Origin: Phycisphaerales bacterium
GTDB taxonomy: Bacteria; Planctomycetota; Phycisphaerae; Phycisphaerales; UBA1924
Direction of reading: 5' to 3'
Length of the DNA: 64,000 nucleotides
Assembly: GCA_020849615.1 (NCBI GenBank)
Contig: JADLFW010000004.1
Span: forward strand, 1 to 64,000
The notes beneath the pieces were generated by a model. That model was not told the DNA's origin and did not search any database. It was given only the letters and a program-made list of their open reading frames with translations. A program made the translations under genes and the position numbers. Of this stretch, positions 18,047 to 27,272 are shown in pieces. How positions within the stretch are numbered: the stretch's first letter is position 1; every line of letters begins with the position of its first letter.

Positions 18047-18076
18047 CGGTACTTACGAACGAACGATGGTCGCGGC

Positions 18077-20200
18077 TCAGCAGCCCGCGTCGTAGTGGTT
18101 CAGGAACTCAAGGTAGTCGCTGAAGTCGACGAGGCCATCGCCGTTGAAGTCCACACGCAGGTCACCCGCATCGTAGAAGTTCAGGAACTCGAGGTAGTCG
18201 AGGAAGTCCACGAGCCCATCGCCGTTGAGGTCCGCGGGGCAGGGCGGGGAGGTGGCCTCCACGCCGGAGAGCACGATCGTCCCGGGGATGCCGCCCGCGC
18301 GGACCGTGGCGCCGGTGACACCGCCCACCGAGGCGGGCCGGTCCACGGTGCTGAAGGTCGCCAGCGCGATGTCGCCGAATAGCGTGCCGCTGATGGGATC
18401 ACCGAGGCAGATCGGAGTCACCCAGCCGTACACGGCGACATCCTTGGTCGGCTCGCAGCTCCAGCGGATGAACCGCCAGACGGGCACGCCCCACGTGTCA
18501 CCCTGGTTGATGATGAACGCGGTCTGGTTGGGAACAAACACCGTCCCGACGAGCACGCCGCCCATGTCGTACAGGTCCGCCCGCACCTGCGTGGAGCCCA
18601 CGCCGGAGAAATCGACGGAGAGCGCAGCGCCGGCGCCGATCCCCAGCCCCATGATGCGGCTTGCGCCAATGACGCGGCCATCGACGCCATCAACGATACC
18701 GCTCATGTCGGTCGTGACCTGCACGCCCGGCAGGCGGAGGTCCGGCAGACCGGCGAGATCGGACGTCCAGCCCGCCGCGGCGCCAAGATCAAACTCGACG
18801 CCATCCTGCCCGGTGCCGCCGATCCCGGCGACCCCCAGGGACGATCCCATCGGGTCGAGCGTGGCGTCGCCGAGCGAACTCGCGAAGAGGCCGAACAGCT
18901 GTACGCTCTCGGCGGTCACATCGAGCGTGCCCCCGACTCCCGCGGCGGTGATGGTGCCGCTTGAGACGCCGCCCACCGAGGCGGGCCGGTTCACGGTGCT
19001 GAAGGCCGCCAGCGAAACATCGCCGAACAGGGTGCCGCTGATGGGATCAGCAAAGCACGTCGGCGTGATCCAGCCGTACACGGCGACATCCTTGGTCGGC
19101 TCGCAACTCCAGCGGATGAACCCCCAGACGGGAACGCCCCAAGTGCCGCCCTGGTTGACGATGAACGCCGTGCCGTTGGGAACGATCACCGTCCCGACTA
19201 GCCCGCCGGCCGCGTTGTACAGGTCCGCCTGCACCTGCGTGGAGCCCACGCCGGAGAAGTCGACGGAGAGCGCAGCGCCGGCGCCGATTCCCATCCCGGA
19301 GATCGTGCTCCTTCCGATAGGACGGTCGGGCAGGCCATCCACCTCGCCGCGCATGGTGGTCGTGACCTGCACGCCCGGCAGGCGGAGGTCCGGGAGGCCC
19401 TGGAACGCGGCCTGCCAGCCCTCGGCCCGGCCGAGGTCGATCGACACCCCGTCGTTCCCGCTTGAACCGATGTTGCTGACCCGCAGCACCTCACCCGTCG
19501 GCGTGGGGAGCAGGTCCAGCGCCGCCTGGCCCAGCGAAGTCTGCTGCAGGCCGAAGGCTGTGAGCGTCTCGCCGGAAACCAGGCTCATGTCGTCGTAGAA
19601 CACGTTGCTACCGGTGCCGCCGTAGAGATCGACCGCGTCGAGATTGAGCACCGAGGGCGTGCCGGTTGTCCAGGTGCCCGAGGCGATGAGCGAGCCGTTG
19701 TAGTACTGGCTGACGGTGTTGGCGGAGAGGTCGATGTCGATGCGGATCTCGGCCCAGGCATCGCGGACGAAGGTCACCGGGTTGCTGGCCCGGAGGTCAT
19801 CGACGATCTGGCCCGTGCCGCCGATGAACTGCAGCTCGACGCTCCAGTCGTACGGGCCGCCGTCGTTGTAGGTGTTGAGAAGGATGAAGTAGGTGGAGCC
19901 GCTGAAGCTCGCCGGGATGTACTGGTAGGCCGTGTAGGTCCAGACGCCCGAACTCACACCGGAGTAGAGGTGGACCGAGTCGGAGGCAGAGTTGATCTGC
20001 TGGGAGTTGGGCGCGCTCCGCGAGGTGGCGCTGGTCACGATGCCGGCCGCGGACGCCACGCCGTCCCACCCCTTCCAGCCCCCCTGGCCGTTGATGCTCC
20101 CGGGGGAGTAGGCATCGAAGTTGTCGGACCATTGGCCGAGGGCCGCGACCGGAGTGAGCCCCGCCGCGACCAGGGCGTACACGACTCGACGCATGTTCAT
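18077..20200 (-). CDS. Secreted GC-dockerin protein with internal tandem duplication
   Basis: A 707-residue protein with AAGGAG 7 bases before ATG 20200; ATG 20194 is an alternative start. A signal peptide (about 1-22, ending ALG) is followed by a jelly-roll-like domain (about 23-195, beginning WSDNFDAYSPGS). Then come two consecutive copies of a 200-220-residue module containing DGVxxDLGxAxGW, LPDLRLPGVQVTT, GMGIGAGAALSVDFSGVGS and WGVPVWxFIRWSCEPTKDVAVYGW. The two copies are still nearly identical in DNA over long stretches (18430-18620 compared with about 19080-19270), which points to recent duplication. The C-terminal dockerin has loops DLNGDG and DFNGDG and ends DAGC. The module is unassigned; no enzymatic motif was seen. 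Confidence 0.82.
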   Translation of the reverse strand: MNMRRVVYALVAAGLTPVAALGQWSDNFDAYSPGSINGQGGWKGWDGVASAAGIVTSATSRSAPNSQQINSASDSVHLYSGVSSGVWTYTAYQYIPASFSGSTYFILLNTYNDGGPYDWSVELQFIGGTGQIVDDLRASNPVTFVRDAWAEIRIDIDLSANTVSQYYNGSLIASGTWTTGTPSVLNLDAVDLYGGTGSNVFYDDMSLVSGETLTAFGLQQTSLGQAALDLLPTPTGEVLRVSNIGSSGNDGVSIDLGRAEGWQAAFQGLPDLRLPGVQVTTTMRGEVDGLPDRPIGRSTISGMGIGAGAALSVDFSGVGSTQVQADLYNAAGGLVGTVIVPNGTAFIVNQGGTWGVPVWGFIRWSCEPTKDVAVYGWITPTCFADPISGTLFGDVSLAAFSTVNRPASVGGVSSGTITAAGVGGTLDVTAESVQLFGLFASSLGDATLDPMGSSLGVAGIGGTGQDGVEFDLGAAAGWTSDLAGLPDLRLPGVQVTTDMSGIVDGVDGRVIGASRIMGLGIGAGAALSVDFSGVGSTQVRADLYDMGGVLVGTVFVPNQTAFIINQGDTWGVPVWRFIRWSCEPTKDVAVYGWVTPICLGDPISGTLFGDIALATFSTVDRPASVGGVTGATVRAGGIPGTIVLSGVEATSPPCPADLNGDGLVDFLDYLEFLNFYDAGDLRVDFNGDGLVDFSDYLEFLNHYDAGC

Positions 20201-20535
20201 GGTCTTGCTCCTTGGGCAAGGAGAACGATCCCGGCACGAAAGCCATTCGCAGTCCGCGCGTGCGCGGGCCTCCCCACTCCTGAACAGACCGGTGGGTCCT
20301 GCTCCCGGGAATTCCCAGTTGGTTCTCGCCCACGAACGCCGTGGGCTTTCGAGCGCGAGTCTACAAGTAGAAACCCTGAAGTCCGAGAATCACTTGAGTT
20401 TTTCGCTGCTACGGCCAGTTTGGGTTACACACCTTTTCCGTCCGCGAACCAAACAAAGACCCCCGGGCCGCGGGGCCCGGGGGGTTGAACATGCTACTTC
20501 GTTGCTGCACTGCCTCCCGCTTCGCTAATTCCGCC
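20201..20535. other. Intergenic region (335 bases) between two dockerin genes
   Basis: No gene. It contains the terminator of the gene ending at 20536 (right part) and, by position, the promoter of the gene starting at 20200. A less GC-rich patch at about 20375-20460 would suit promoter melting, but I cannot assign -35 and -10 boxes with confidence. Confidence 0.5.
20452..20484 (-). terminator. Rho-independent terminator of the CHRD/dockerin gene
   Basis: A perfect 10-base stem (CCCCCGGGCC / GGCCCGGGGG, loop GCGG) is followed on the minus strand by TCTTTGTTTGG, about 50 bases past the stop at 20536. Confidence 0.82.
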
Positions 20536-21822
20536 TCAGCACCCCGCATCGTAGAAGTTCAGGAACTCGAGGTAATCAGCGAAGTCAACCAGGCCATCAC
20601 CGTTGTAATCGACGCGCAGGTCGCCGGCGTCGTACAGGTTGAGGAACTCGAGGTAGTCGGCGAAGTCAACCAGGCCATCGCAGTTCAGGTCGGCCGGGCA
20701 CGACGGCAGCAGCGAGGCGAAGTTGATCTGGCCGCGGATCTCACCGCCGCCGAAGACCGTGGTGTGCACGTTGAAGTAGGTGCGGCCCTCGAGGATGCCG
20801 GCCTCCTGCCCCGCGGCGTAGGCCCACGTGCCCCGCGAAGGCGAGCCGTTGGGGATCGGGTTGAGCACGCCCGCGGAGACGCCGGGCAGCGCGAAGCCGT
20901 GGATGTGGGCCGCGGTCTGCGGGCCCAGCAGCCCCTGGAACCGCACATCCCAGCTCAGCATGTCGGCCGCCTTGTCGATCGACACCAGCCCGAACCCGGC
21001 GCCGGCCGATGGGCTCGGCGGGACTTCCTGCAGCCCGTCGATCGGGTTGACGCTGGTCACGATCTGGCCGCGGATCTCGCCGCCCGGGAAGGCGGTGGTG
21101 TGGATGTTCACGTACATCCGGCCGTCGATGATGGCCTGCTCATCGGCCTCGGGATAGACCCACATGCCCGTCGAGGGGGAGCCGACCGGAATCGGCTGGC
21201 GCACGCCCGCCGCCACGCCCGGCAGCGCGATGCCGTGGATGTGCGAGGCGGTCTGCGCCGCCGAGAGCCCGTTGAACAGCACGTAGTACGACAGCTCGTT
21301 GGTGGTGGTGTTCAGGTTGAACAGCCCGACTCCCAGGGCCGGCGTGACGGCCGGGGGCACCTCCTGCCCGCCGTCGAGCAGCGCCACTGCCGACACGATC
21401 TGCCCGCGGATCTCCCCGCCCGGGAAGGCCGCGCTGTGGATGTTCGCGTACGTCCGGCCGTTGAGGATGTCGCCCTCCATCGCCTCGGGGTACATCCAGG
21501 TGCCCGTCTTCACCCCCCCCGACGGCAGCGGGTGGATCACCCCGGCCGACACGCCCGGCCCCGCGATCCCGTGGATATGCGCGGCCGTCTCGGCGAAGCC
21601 GTTGTAGACGATGCGGTAGGTCACCGTGTTGGCATTGGTGTCGATCAGGAATCGCCCGGCCCCGATCGCCGTGGACGGGTTCGGCGGGACCTCCTGCGAG
21701 CCCGTCAGCACCGCCACCCGCGTGAAGATCGTGCACTCCGCCAGCGCCGAGGGCGCCAGCAGCGCCGACACCGCCATCAGGCCCGCCGCGCTGCGCCGCA
21801 CGAACCGGTTCAGTTTCCTCAT
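20536..21822 (-). CDS. Secreted triple-CHRD protein with C-terminal GC-type dockerin
   Basis: A 428-residue protein. ATG 21822 is preceded by GAGGAGG at ideal spacing and followed by a signal peptide (about 1-30, ending ALA). Three CHRD domains follow (roughly 35-140, 160-265 and 280-370). Each has the pattern LTGSQEVPP, AAHIHGxAxPGV, TGxWxYPE, IxxGRTYxNIHTxAFPGGEIRGQI. CHRD domains were first described in chordin and occur in many secreted bacterial proteins, where their role is not settled. The dockerin (loops DLNCDG and DYNGDG) ends DAGC. The repeats differ from each other more than the duplicated module of the neighbouring gene, so they are older. Likely a surface-exposed structural protein. 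Confidence 0.87.
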   Translation of the reverse strand: MRKLNRFVRRSAAGLMAVSALLAPSALAECTIFTRVAVLTGSQEVPPNPSTAIGAGRFLIDTNANTVTYRIVYNGFAETAAHIHGIAGPGVSAGVIHPLPSGGVKTGTWMYPEAMEGDILNGRTYANIHSAAFPGGEIRGQIVSAVALLDGGQEVPPAVTPALGVGLFNLNTTTNELSYYVLFNGLSAAQTASHIHGIALPGVAAGVRQPIPVGSPSTGMWVYPEADEQAIIDGRMYVNIHTTAFPGGEIRGQIVTSVNPIDGLQEVPPSPSAGAGFGLVSIDKAADMLSWDVRFQGLLGPQTAAHIHGFALPGVSAGVLNPIPNGSPSRGTWAYAAGQEAGILEGRTYFNVHTTVFGGGEIRGQINFASLLPSCPADLNCDGLVDFADYLEFLNLYDAGDLRVDYNGDGLVDFADYLEFLNFYDAGC

Positions 21823-22092
21823 CTCAAGACCTCCTCGTTGTTCGCCCGCCCGCCCCCGGCGAACATCAGCCGCCGGCACGCGACAAGCGGCCCGGCGGCC
21901 CGGGGATGGGCCGCTCTGGACGCACCCTGAGCGCGACCGCGCGGGGCGTTCCATGGTGCCGATCTCCGCTGAGGGGTCAGCTATTGCCGATCCGGTGAGG
22001 GAATTGACGCGCGGGCCGGCCCGGGGCGCTCCCGCGCCGCTTCGCGCTCCCGCGCGGCAACATCCGGCCCGGCACAGACTTACGGGCCGGGC

Positions 22093-23130
22093 TCAGCAGC
22101 CGCCGTTGAACTGGTTCACGAACTCGAGGTAATCGGCGAAATCGACGAACCCATCCTGGTTCAGGTCGGCCCGGGGGTCCTGCCCGTCGTAGAGCGACAG
22201 GAACTCCAGGTAATCCGCGAAGTCCACGAACCCATCGCAGTTGTAGTCCACAGCGCAGATCGACAGCGTCGCCGGATCGCTCTCCACCGACCCGCACGCG
22301 AACACCGACACCACGCAGGTGTACACCCCCACATCGCCGGGCCCGACCGGGTCCACGACCAGCGTCGGCGTCGTCGCCCCGTCGAGATCCACCCCATCCC
22401 TCCGCCACTGGTACCGGAACGGGCCGGCCCCGCCCGCGGCCACGTGGAAGCTCGCGGCGCCGCCCGCGCACGCGAACTCGCTCTCGGGCTGCTCCGTGAT
22501 GGGCCCCTCGATCACCGCCGTGAAAATCGTGCCATCGGACTGATCGGTGGCGGGCCCGGGCGCCAGGATGAAATCGACGATGTCGCCCGCGTTCAGGCAG
22601 GCATCAAAGCTGTAGTCGACGCCCGTGGTGTCGCCATCGGCGAACGAATGCTGGTAGCGCAGCGCGCCATCCACGATAATCTTCACCATCACGCCGTCAC
22701 CGCCGCCGGGCCCGGCGTCGGCGATGTGCCCTCGGATCCTTACCGGCATCTGGCCCGGGCTCACCCAGCGCCGCACCGCCCAGTTCTCCTGGGGCAGCCG
22801 GCCGCCCACGGATTGCACTGCGTTGGGGTGCGCCGCCGTCCGGTTGATGGCCGTCCAGTACCCGCCGACCCCCAGCGCGCGGATCCACACGCCGGGCGGG
22901 AACGTCGCGTCGAAGTTGGGGAGCAGCTCGAAGTCCCCGGCCTGGAACGGCGTCGGCGGATCGCCATCGCAGAAGCCGTACGACCATCCCCTGAAGCCCT
23001 GCGTCGAGGAGAAGTCCGCCATCGAATCGGCGATCACCTGGCCGCTCGCTTCCCCGCCCGCGCACGCCACCACCGCCGCCGCGATGCCCCAGCCGCACCC
23101 ACGCCGCACCATCCGCCCCGCATTGTTCAT
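22093..23130 (-). CDS. Secreted Ig-like GC-dockerin protein (family of four, member 1)
   Basis: A 345-residue protein. ATG 23130 is preceded by GGAGGTG, and a signal peptide ends near residue 31 (ASG). Residues 35-215 form a domain shared with three nearby genes (25991, 27273, 28499), with the hallmarks ADSMADFSSTQG, W(S)YGFCDGD, LGVGGYWTAIN, HPNA, ENWAVRRWVS and GHIADAG. An Ig-like domain follows (about 220-290: YQWRRDGVDLDGA, GVYTCVVS). The dockerin has loops DYNCDG and DLNQDG and ends NGGC, with FVNQF replacing the usual FLNLY. No catalytic residues are apparent; a binding role is likely. The first domain is unassigned. Confidence 0.82.
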   Translation of the reverse strand: MNNAGRMVRRGCGWGIAAAVVACAGGEASGQVIADSMADFSSTQGFRGWSYGFCDGDPPTPFQAGDFELLPNFDATFPPGVWIRALGVGGYWTAINRTAAHPNAVQSVGGRLPQENWAVRRWVSPGQMPVRIRGHIADAGPGGGDGVMVKIIVDGALRYQHSFADGDTTGVDYSFDACLNAGDIVDFILAPGPATDQSDGTIFTAVIEGPITEQPESEFACAGGAASFHVAAGGAGPFRYQWRRDGVDLDGATTPTLVVDPVGPGDVGVYTCVVSVFACGSVESDPATLSICAVDYNCDGFVDFADYLEFLSLYDGQDPRADLNQDGFVDFADYLEFVNQFNGGC

Positions 23131-23339
23131 GATTCCACCTCCAGGCGCCTATACCCCGCCGCTTGCCCGACGGATCCTTCAGTCTGCATCGGCGATCCGG
23201 GCTCGGCGGTCCAATCGACGCGCCGGCCCGAACGGGGGGGTTTCCGCCCCGAACCGCGGCACTCGGCCGCAGGTCCCAGAACGACGCGGCCGGCCCGTGA
23301 TCCGGGCCGGCCGTGCGGCGGAACGCAGCGCAGAACTTC

Positions 23340-24215
23340 TCAGCGGCGGCGACGGCGGGCGATCAGCCCGGCGCCGAGGCCGGCCAGGGCCAGCCCGCCC
23401 GGCGCGGGGATGACCGTCATCGCGGTGATGATCGCGCCGCCGCCCACCTCGCCCACCATCATCGCCTGGCCCGTCGTGAGGTTGACGGTCCAGAACGTGG
23501 TCCGGGCCAGCTGGGCATCGCGGATCGCCATGTACGCGATGCCGGTGGCGCCCGAGATGTCGAACCCGCCCAGCTCGGTCACATCGGTGCCCAGCGCCCC
23601 CACGGTGTTGAGCACGCCGTTGTTCGGCGGGTTCTGGATGGCAAGGATGTCGAGGCCGCTGTCAACCACGTAGAGCGTCGTCGAGGTCGCGCCCGCGAAG
23701 TTGTTGGTGTACGCCGCGTGCACGATGTTGGGGTCGGCGCCGAAGTTGGGGTCGGCGGCCGCGTAGCTGAGCGCCGCATCCACCATCGCGATGCCGCCCG
23801 TGACCGGGTTGAGCCGCAGGTTCTGGTTGGCGTTGCTGACTTCGCGGATGCGGTCCACCGTCGGGTTGAAATCAAACCCGAAGTTCGTGCCCGAGAGCGC
23901 CGGGCTGAAGCCCGTGCCCACCCGCGTCGCCACGCCCGTCATCGGGTCGACCCTGTAGATGTTGCTGAAACTGCCCAGCCCGTACAGCTCGCCCGTGGCG
24001 GGCCGCAGGTCCAGGCCCACCAGGTCCTCGTTGGTCTGCAGGCCCTGGATCGCCGAGCCCATCAGCACCGTGCCGGGCGTGGCGCTGTCCCACGATGCCA
24101 GGAACCCGGTCTGCGTGACGCCGTACACCAGCTCGGCCCGGGCCGCCCCCGCCGCGGCGCCGATCGCCAGCACACCCAGGACACACCGATATCCCGCGAA
24201 CTGATCCGTACGCAT
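23340..24215 (-). CDS. Secreted DUF4394-like protein with PEP-CTERM-type C-terminus
   Basis: A 291-residue protein. ATG 24215 has GAGGAGGA about 6 bases upstream; a signal peptide (about 1-28, ending ARA) follows. The central region (LVGLDLRPATGELYGLGS, IYRVDPMTGVATRVG, FGFDFNPTVDRIRE, NLRLNPVTGG) matches the DUF4394 family of secreted propeller-like proteins. The C-terminus has an IPAPGG motif, a short membrane segment and RRRRR. This is a PEP-CTERM-like sorting signal with Ala in place of the usual Glu, which in other bacteria directs handling by an exosortase. It is one of two such proteins inside the dockerin cluster, so two different C-terminal sorting schemes coexist. Confidence 0.85.
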   Translation of the reverse strand: MRTDQFAGYRCVLGVLAIGAAAGAARAELVYGVTQTGFLASWDSATPGTVLMGSAIQGLQTNEDLVGLDLRPATGELYGLGSFSNIYRVDPMTGVATRVGTGFSPALSGTNFGFDFNPTVDRIREVSNANQNLRLNPVTGGIAMVDAALSYAAADPNFGADPNIVHAAYTNNFAGATSTTLYVVDSGLDILAIQNPPNNGVLNTVGALGTDVTELGGFDISGATGIAYMAIRDAQLARTTFWTVNLTTGQAMMVGEVGGGAIITAMTVIPAPGGLALAGLGAGLIARRRRR

Positions 24216-24403
24216 GCTTCCTCCTCTGCCGAAGTGAATGACCACCGGCGGGCGCGGAACCGCACCGCCCGCGTGATCGACGCGGTCTGCCTCCCGTGAT
24301 GCTCCGCACGGAGCCGGGCACGTGTACTTCACCGCAGCGGGCTTGCCCGTTTTTGACGGGCCGAAACTTTTCGCGGGCCGTTCCGCGGGCGCGGGACGGC
24401 TGG

Positions 24404-24409
24404 TACACT
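24404..24409 (+). promoter_or_regulatory. Possible -10 box of the sigma/anti-sigma operon
   Basis: TACACT lies 48 bases before the sigma factor start, inside a GGTACACT word that recurs before other plus-strand genes (49634 and 58316). A weak TTCCGC lies 17 bases upstream. Confidence 0.35.
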
Positions 24410-24456
24410 TCGCCCGATCGCCGCGGACCGGGAAGCGCGACGACGAGCCGATCCTG

Positions 24457-25038
24457 ATGGCCGAAACCATCCTCCAACGCATCGCGGGCGGGCAGTCCGG
24501 GGCCATCCGGGAATGTCTTGACCGGTACGGCGATTTCGTGTGGTCGCTCGCGCACCGGTACCTCAGCGCGATGGGCGAGGATGTCGACGACGCCGTGCAG
24601 GAGATCTTCATCGAACTCTGGCGCAGCGCCCCTCGCTTCGACCCCGCCATCGGGTCAGAGCCCGCCTTCATCGCCACCATCGCCCACCGCCGGCTCATCA
24701 GCCGCCAGCGCCGCGCGGGACGGCGCCGCACCGTCCCCGTCGAGTCCATCGCCGAGCCCGCGGCCCGGGCCCAGCTCCGCGATCCGGCCCAGCTCCGCGA
24801 TGAGGCCCGCTCCGCCGCCGAGGCCTTCCGCAGGCTCAGCGATGAGGAGCGCCACATCATCGAGCTGTCGCTCTACCACGGCCTCACGCACGAACGCATC
24901 GCCGCCCACATCAACATCCCCGTCGGGACCGTCAAGACCCGGATCCGGCGCGGCCTCATCCGCCTCCGCGAGTTCATGAGCGAGCCCGCGGCCGGCGAAG
25001 CCCACCCCTTGCGCCCCACGGCGGGAGGCCCGCGATGA
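24457..25038 (+). CDS. ECF-type RNA polymerase sigma factor
   Basis: A 193-residue sigma factor with region 2 at about 25-85 (DFVWSLAHRYL, DVDDAVQEIFIELWR) and region 4 at about 125-175 (LSDEERHIIELSLYHGLTHERIAAHINIPVGTVKTR split by a helix turn). ATG 24457 gives the usual ECF length; in-frame codons further upstream would add a non-conserved leader. Its stop overlaps the next start (ATGA at 25035-25038), so translation of its anti-sigma factor is coupled. The pair sits within the secretome cluster, which makes envelope-stress or secretome control plausible, though the sequence does not show the targets. Confidence 0.92.
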   Translation: MAETILQRIAGGQSGAIRECLDRYGDFVWSLAHRYLSAMGEDVDDAVQEIFIELWRSAPRFDPAIGSEPAFIATIAHRRLISRQRRAGRRRTVPVESIAEPAARAQLRDPAQLRDEARSAAEAFRRLSDEERHIIELSLYHGLTHERIAAHINIPVGTVKTRIRRGLIRLREFMSEPAAGEAHPLRPTAGGPR

Positions 25039-25892
25039 GCGCAATCCCCCGCCCAGACCCCAGCCGCGAGCGGCTGCTCGAGCTCCTCGCCGACCGGGCC
25101 ACCGGCGCCCTCTCCGATGCCGAGCGCGCTGAACTCGACGCCCTGCTGGCCCGCCAGGACCGCGAGATCGACGCCGCCGTCGCCGGGCTGCTGGGCGCGT
25201 TCGAGGACCCCGCCCCCCGGGCCATGCCCGCCGCGCTCAAGGACCGCCTCGCCGCCGAGGGCCAGCGCCTCCTCGCCTCCGGGCACCTCACCGCGCCAGG
25301 GCCCGGCGAGGGTGAGCCCGCCGCCACGCCCCGGGCCCCGGTCGCCTACCGCTTCCCATCGGGCGGGTGGCTCGCGGCCGCGCTCTTCGCGCTCATCGCC
25401 GCGGCGGGGTGGTGGCCGCGGCTGGCCGGGCCGCCCACGTTCCGCCAGGAGCTGGCCCGGCTGACCGAGCAGGATCCCGCCACCGAGATCGTCGAGTTCG
25501 AGGCCATGAAAGACCCCGCGGCCGGGGCCGGGCTCAAGGGCAGGATCTACTGGAGCCAGGCCCGGCAGCAGGGCTACATGCGCATCAAGGACCTCGCCAG
25601 CAACGACCCCTCCCGCGAGCAGTACCAGTTCTGGTTCTTCGACAAGTCGCGCGAGCACCCCGTGGATGGCGGTGTCTTCAACCTCGCCGACGGCCAGGTC
25701 GACCGGGCCACGGGTGAGTACATCATCCCCATCCACGCCAAGCTCACCGTGCGCGAGCCCGTCATGTTCGCCGTCACCGTCGAGCAGCCGGGCGGGGTCG
25801 TCGTCACCAAGAAAGAACGCGTCGTGATGATCGGCAAGCCCCCCGAGGCCCCGGAACCCGCCGCGCCGCCCTCCGGCACCGGCCCGACGTGA
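25035..25892 (+). CDS. RskA-like membrane anti-sigma factor
   Basis: A 285-residue protein, translationally coupled to the sigma gene by an ATGA overlap. The N-terminal 85 residues are helical and acidic (LLELLADRATGALSDAERAELDALL), the usual sigma-binding zinc-free or degenerate anti-sigma region. No CxxC motif is present, so it is not a classical ZAS domain. One membrane segment (about 113-132, LAAALFALIAAAGWW) is followed by an outer domain (about 150-270) with QGYMRIKDLASNDPSREQYQ and WFFDKSREHPVDGGVFN, characteristic of the anti-sigma-K factor RskA C-terminal domain. It probably holds the sigma factor at the membrane until an envelope signal causes release. Confidence 0.9.
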   Translation: MSAIPRPDPSRERLLELLADRATGALSDAERAELDALLARQDREIDAAVAGLLGAFEDPAPRAMPAALKDRLAAEGQRLLASGHLTAPGPGEGEPAATPRAPVAYRFPSGGWLAAALFALIAAAGWWPRLAGPPTFRQELARLTEQDPATEIVEFEAMKDPAAGAGLKGRIYWSQARQQGYMRIKDLASNDPSREQYQFWFFDKSREHPVDGGVFNLADGQVDRATGEYIIPIHAKLTVREPVMFAVTVEQPGGVVVTKKERVVMIGKPPEAPEPAAPPSGTGPT

Positions 25893-25915
25893 TCCGCCGA
25901 ATATCCGACCCCGAA

Positions 25916-25950
25916 GAAAACCCCCCGGGCCTGACGCCCGGGGGTGCTTC
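25916..25950. terminator. Bidirectional terminator between the anti-sigma gene and a dockerin gene
   Basis: A perfect 9-base stem (CCCCCGGGC / GCCCGGGGG, loop CTGAC) has TTTTCTTC on the minus-strand side and TGCTTCC on the plus side. It lies between the convergent genes 25035-25892 and 25991-27013. Confidence 0.8.
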
Positions 25951-25990
25951 CTTCATAGTCCGTGTTTCGGGACGGCGCGGGCCGGGCCGC

Positions 25991-27013
25991 TTACTCGCCG
26001 CCGCAGCCGGCGTTGTAGAGGTTCAGGAACTCGAGGTAGTCGACGAAGTCGATGAAGCCATCCTGGTTGAGGTCGGCCGCGGGGTCGAGCCCGTCGTAGC
26101 GGTTGAGGTACTCGAGATAGTCAAGGAAGTCGACGAAGGTGTCGCAGTTCAGGTCGATCTGGCAGACGCCGAGCACCGCGGCCGACGAGGTCGTGCTGCC
26201 GCACGCATCGCTGACGACGCAGTCGTACTCGCCCGCATCCTCGGAGGTCGCGCCGGAGATCGTGAGGCTCGGCCCGGTCTGGCCCGGCAGGTCCACGCCG
26301 TTGCGCCGCCACTGGAAGGTGTACGAGCCCGGGCCCTCGACGGCGACGCTGAACGTCGCGGGTTGTCCGTCGCAGGCGTACTTGTCCTGGGGCTCCTCGG
26401 CGATGATGCCCTGCACCACCGCCGTGAAGAAGTTGCCGTCGGAGAGCTCGGTCTCGCCGCGCGGGGTGAGCACGAAGTCGATGGGCTGGCCCGCGGTGAG
26501 GCAGAGGCTCAGATCGAAGTCGGCGCCGGCGAGGTCGCCGTCATCCATGCTGTGGCTCCAGACCTCGACGCCGCCGGAGAAGATCTTGCAGGTCGTGCCG
26601 TCGCCGCCCTCGGCCGCCACATCGGCGACGTGGCCGCGCACCCGCACCAGCCCGGAGACCGACGACACCCAGCGGCGCACGGCCCAGTTCTCCTCCTGCA
26701 CGCGGTTGTCGATCGCGGCCGGGGCGTTGGGGTGCAGCGCGACGGCGTTCACGGCCGTCCAGTAGCCGCCCGGGCCCAGCTGGCGGTACCACACGGGCCC
26801 GGCGCCCGCATCAAACGTGGGGAACGCCTCGAAATCGCCGGGCGTCCACGGCGAGGTGTCGCCGTCGTAGAACCCGTAGGACCAGTTCTGATCGCCCTGG
26901 GCGCCGCTGAAGTCGGCGACCGAATCCGCGAAGACCGGGGCCTGGCCCCGGGCCTGCCCGGCCGCGACCGCCACCAGCCCGCACACCACCGCCGTCGTGA
27001 ATCCGATGCGCAT
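25991..27013 (-). CDS. Secreted Ig-like GC-dockerin protein (member 2) with a GGE tail after GC
   Basis: A 340-residue paralogue of the 22093 gene. GGAGGAA precedes ATG 27013; the signal peptide ends near residue 23 (ARG). The shared N-terminal domain (ADSVADFSGAQGD, WSYGFYDGD, GGYWTAVNAVALHPNA, EENWAVRRWVSS) and the Ig-like domain (FQWRRNGVDLPGQ, GEYDCVVSD) are both present. The dockerin has loops DLNCDT and DLNQDG. It does not stop at Gly-Cys: three more residues (GGE) follow. This exception matters for models in which the Gly-Cys end itself is the signal, because here Cys is not terminal in the translated product. Confidence 0.83.
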   Translation of the reverse strand: MRIGFTTAVVCGLVAVAAGQARGQAPVFADSVADFSGAQGDQNWSYGFYDGDTSPWTPGDFEAFPTFDAGAGPVWYRQLGPGGYWTAVNAVALHPNAPAAIDNRVQEENWAVRRWVSSVSGLVRVRGHVADVAAEGGDGTTCKIFSGGVEVWSHSMDDGDLAGADFDLSLCLTAGQPIDFVLTPRGETELSDGNFFTAVVQGIIAEEPQDKYACDGQPATFSVAVEGPGSYTFQWRRNGVDLPGQTGPSLTISGATSEDAGEYDCVVSDACGSTTSSAAVLGVCQIDLNCDTFVDFLDYLEYLNRYDGLDPAADLNQDGFIDFVDYLEFLNLYNAGCGGE

Positions 27014-27272
27014 CGATCGTTCCTCCGCGAGTCTGGTCCCAAGACACGGGCCGGCGCGGAACGCCGATGCCCGCGCTCGCCGGCACTACTACGGCTCGAT
27101 CAAACCGCCCTCTTCGCGCATCATCCCCGGTTTCACACCCGCACACGGCAACCTGTGCCGGTCGGGCCGGATGCGCGGGCCCGCGCGGTTCGTCTGCGCC
27201 CCGCGCCGGGCCCGGCGACCGTCCGCTAACCCTCGGGCCACAGGACCCTTCAGCGCCCCGCCCGTCACGGCC

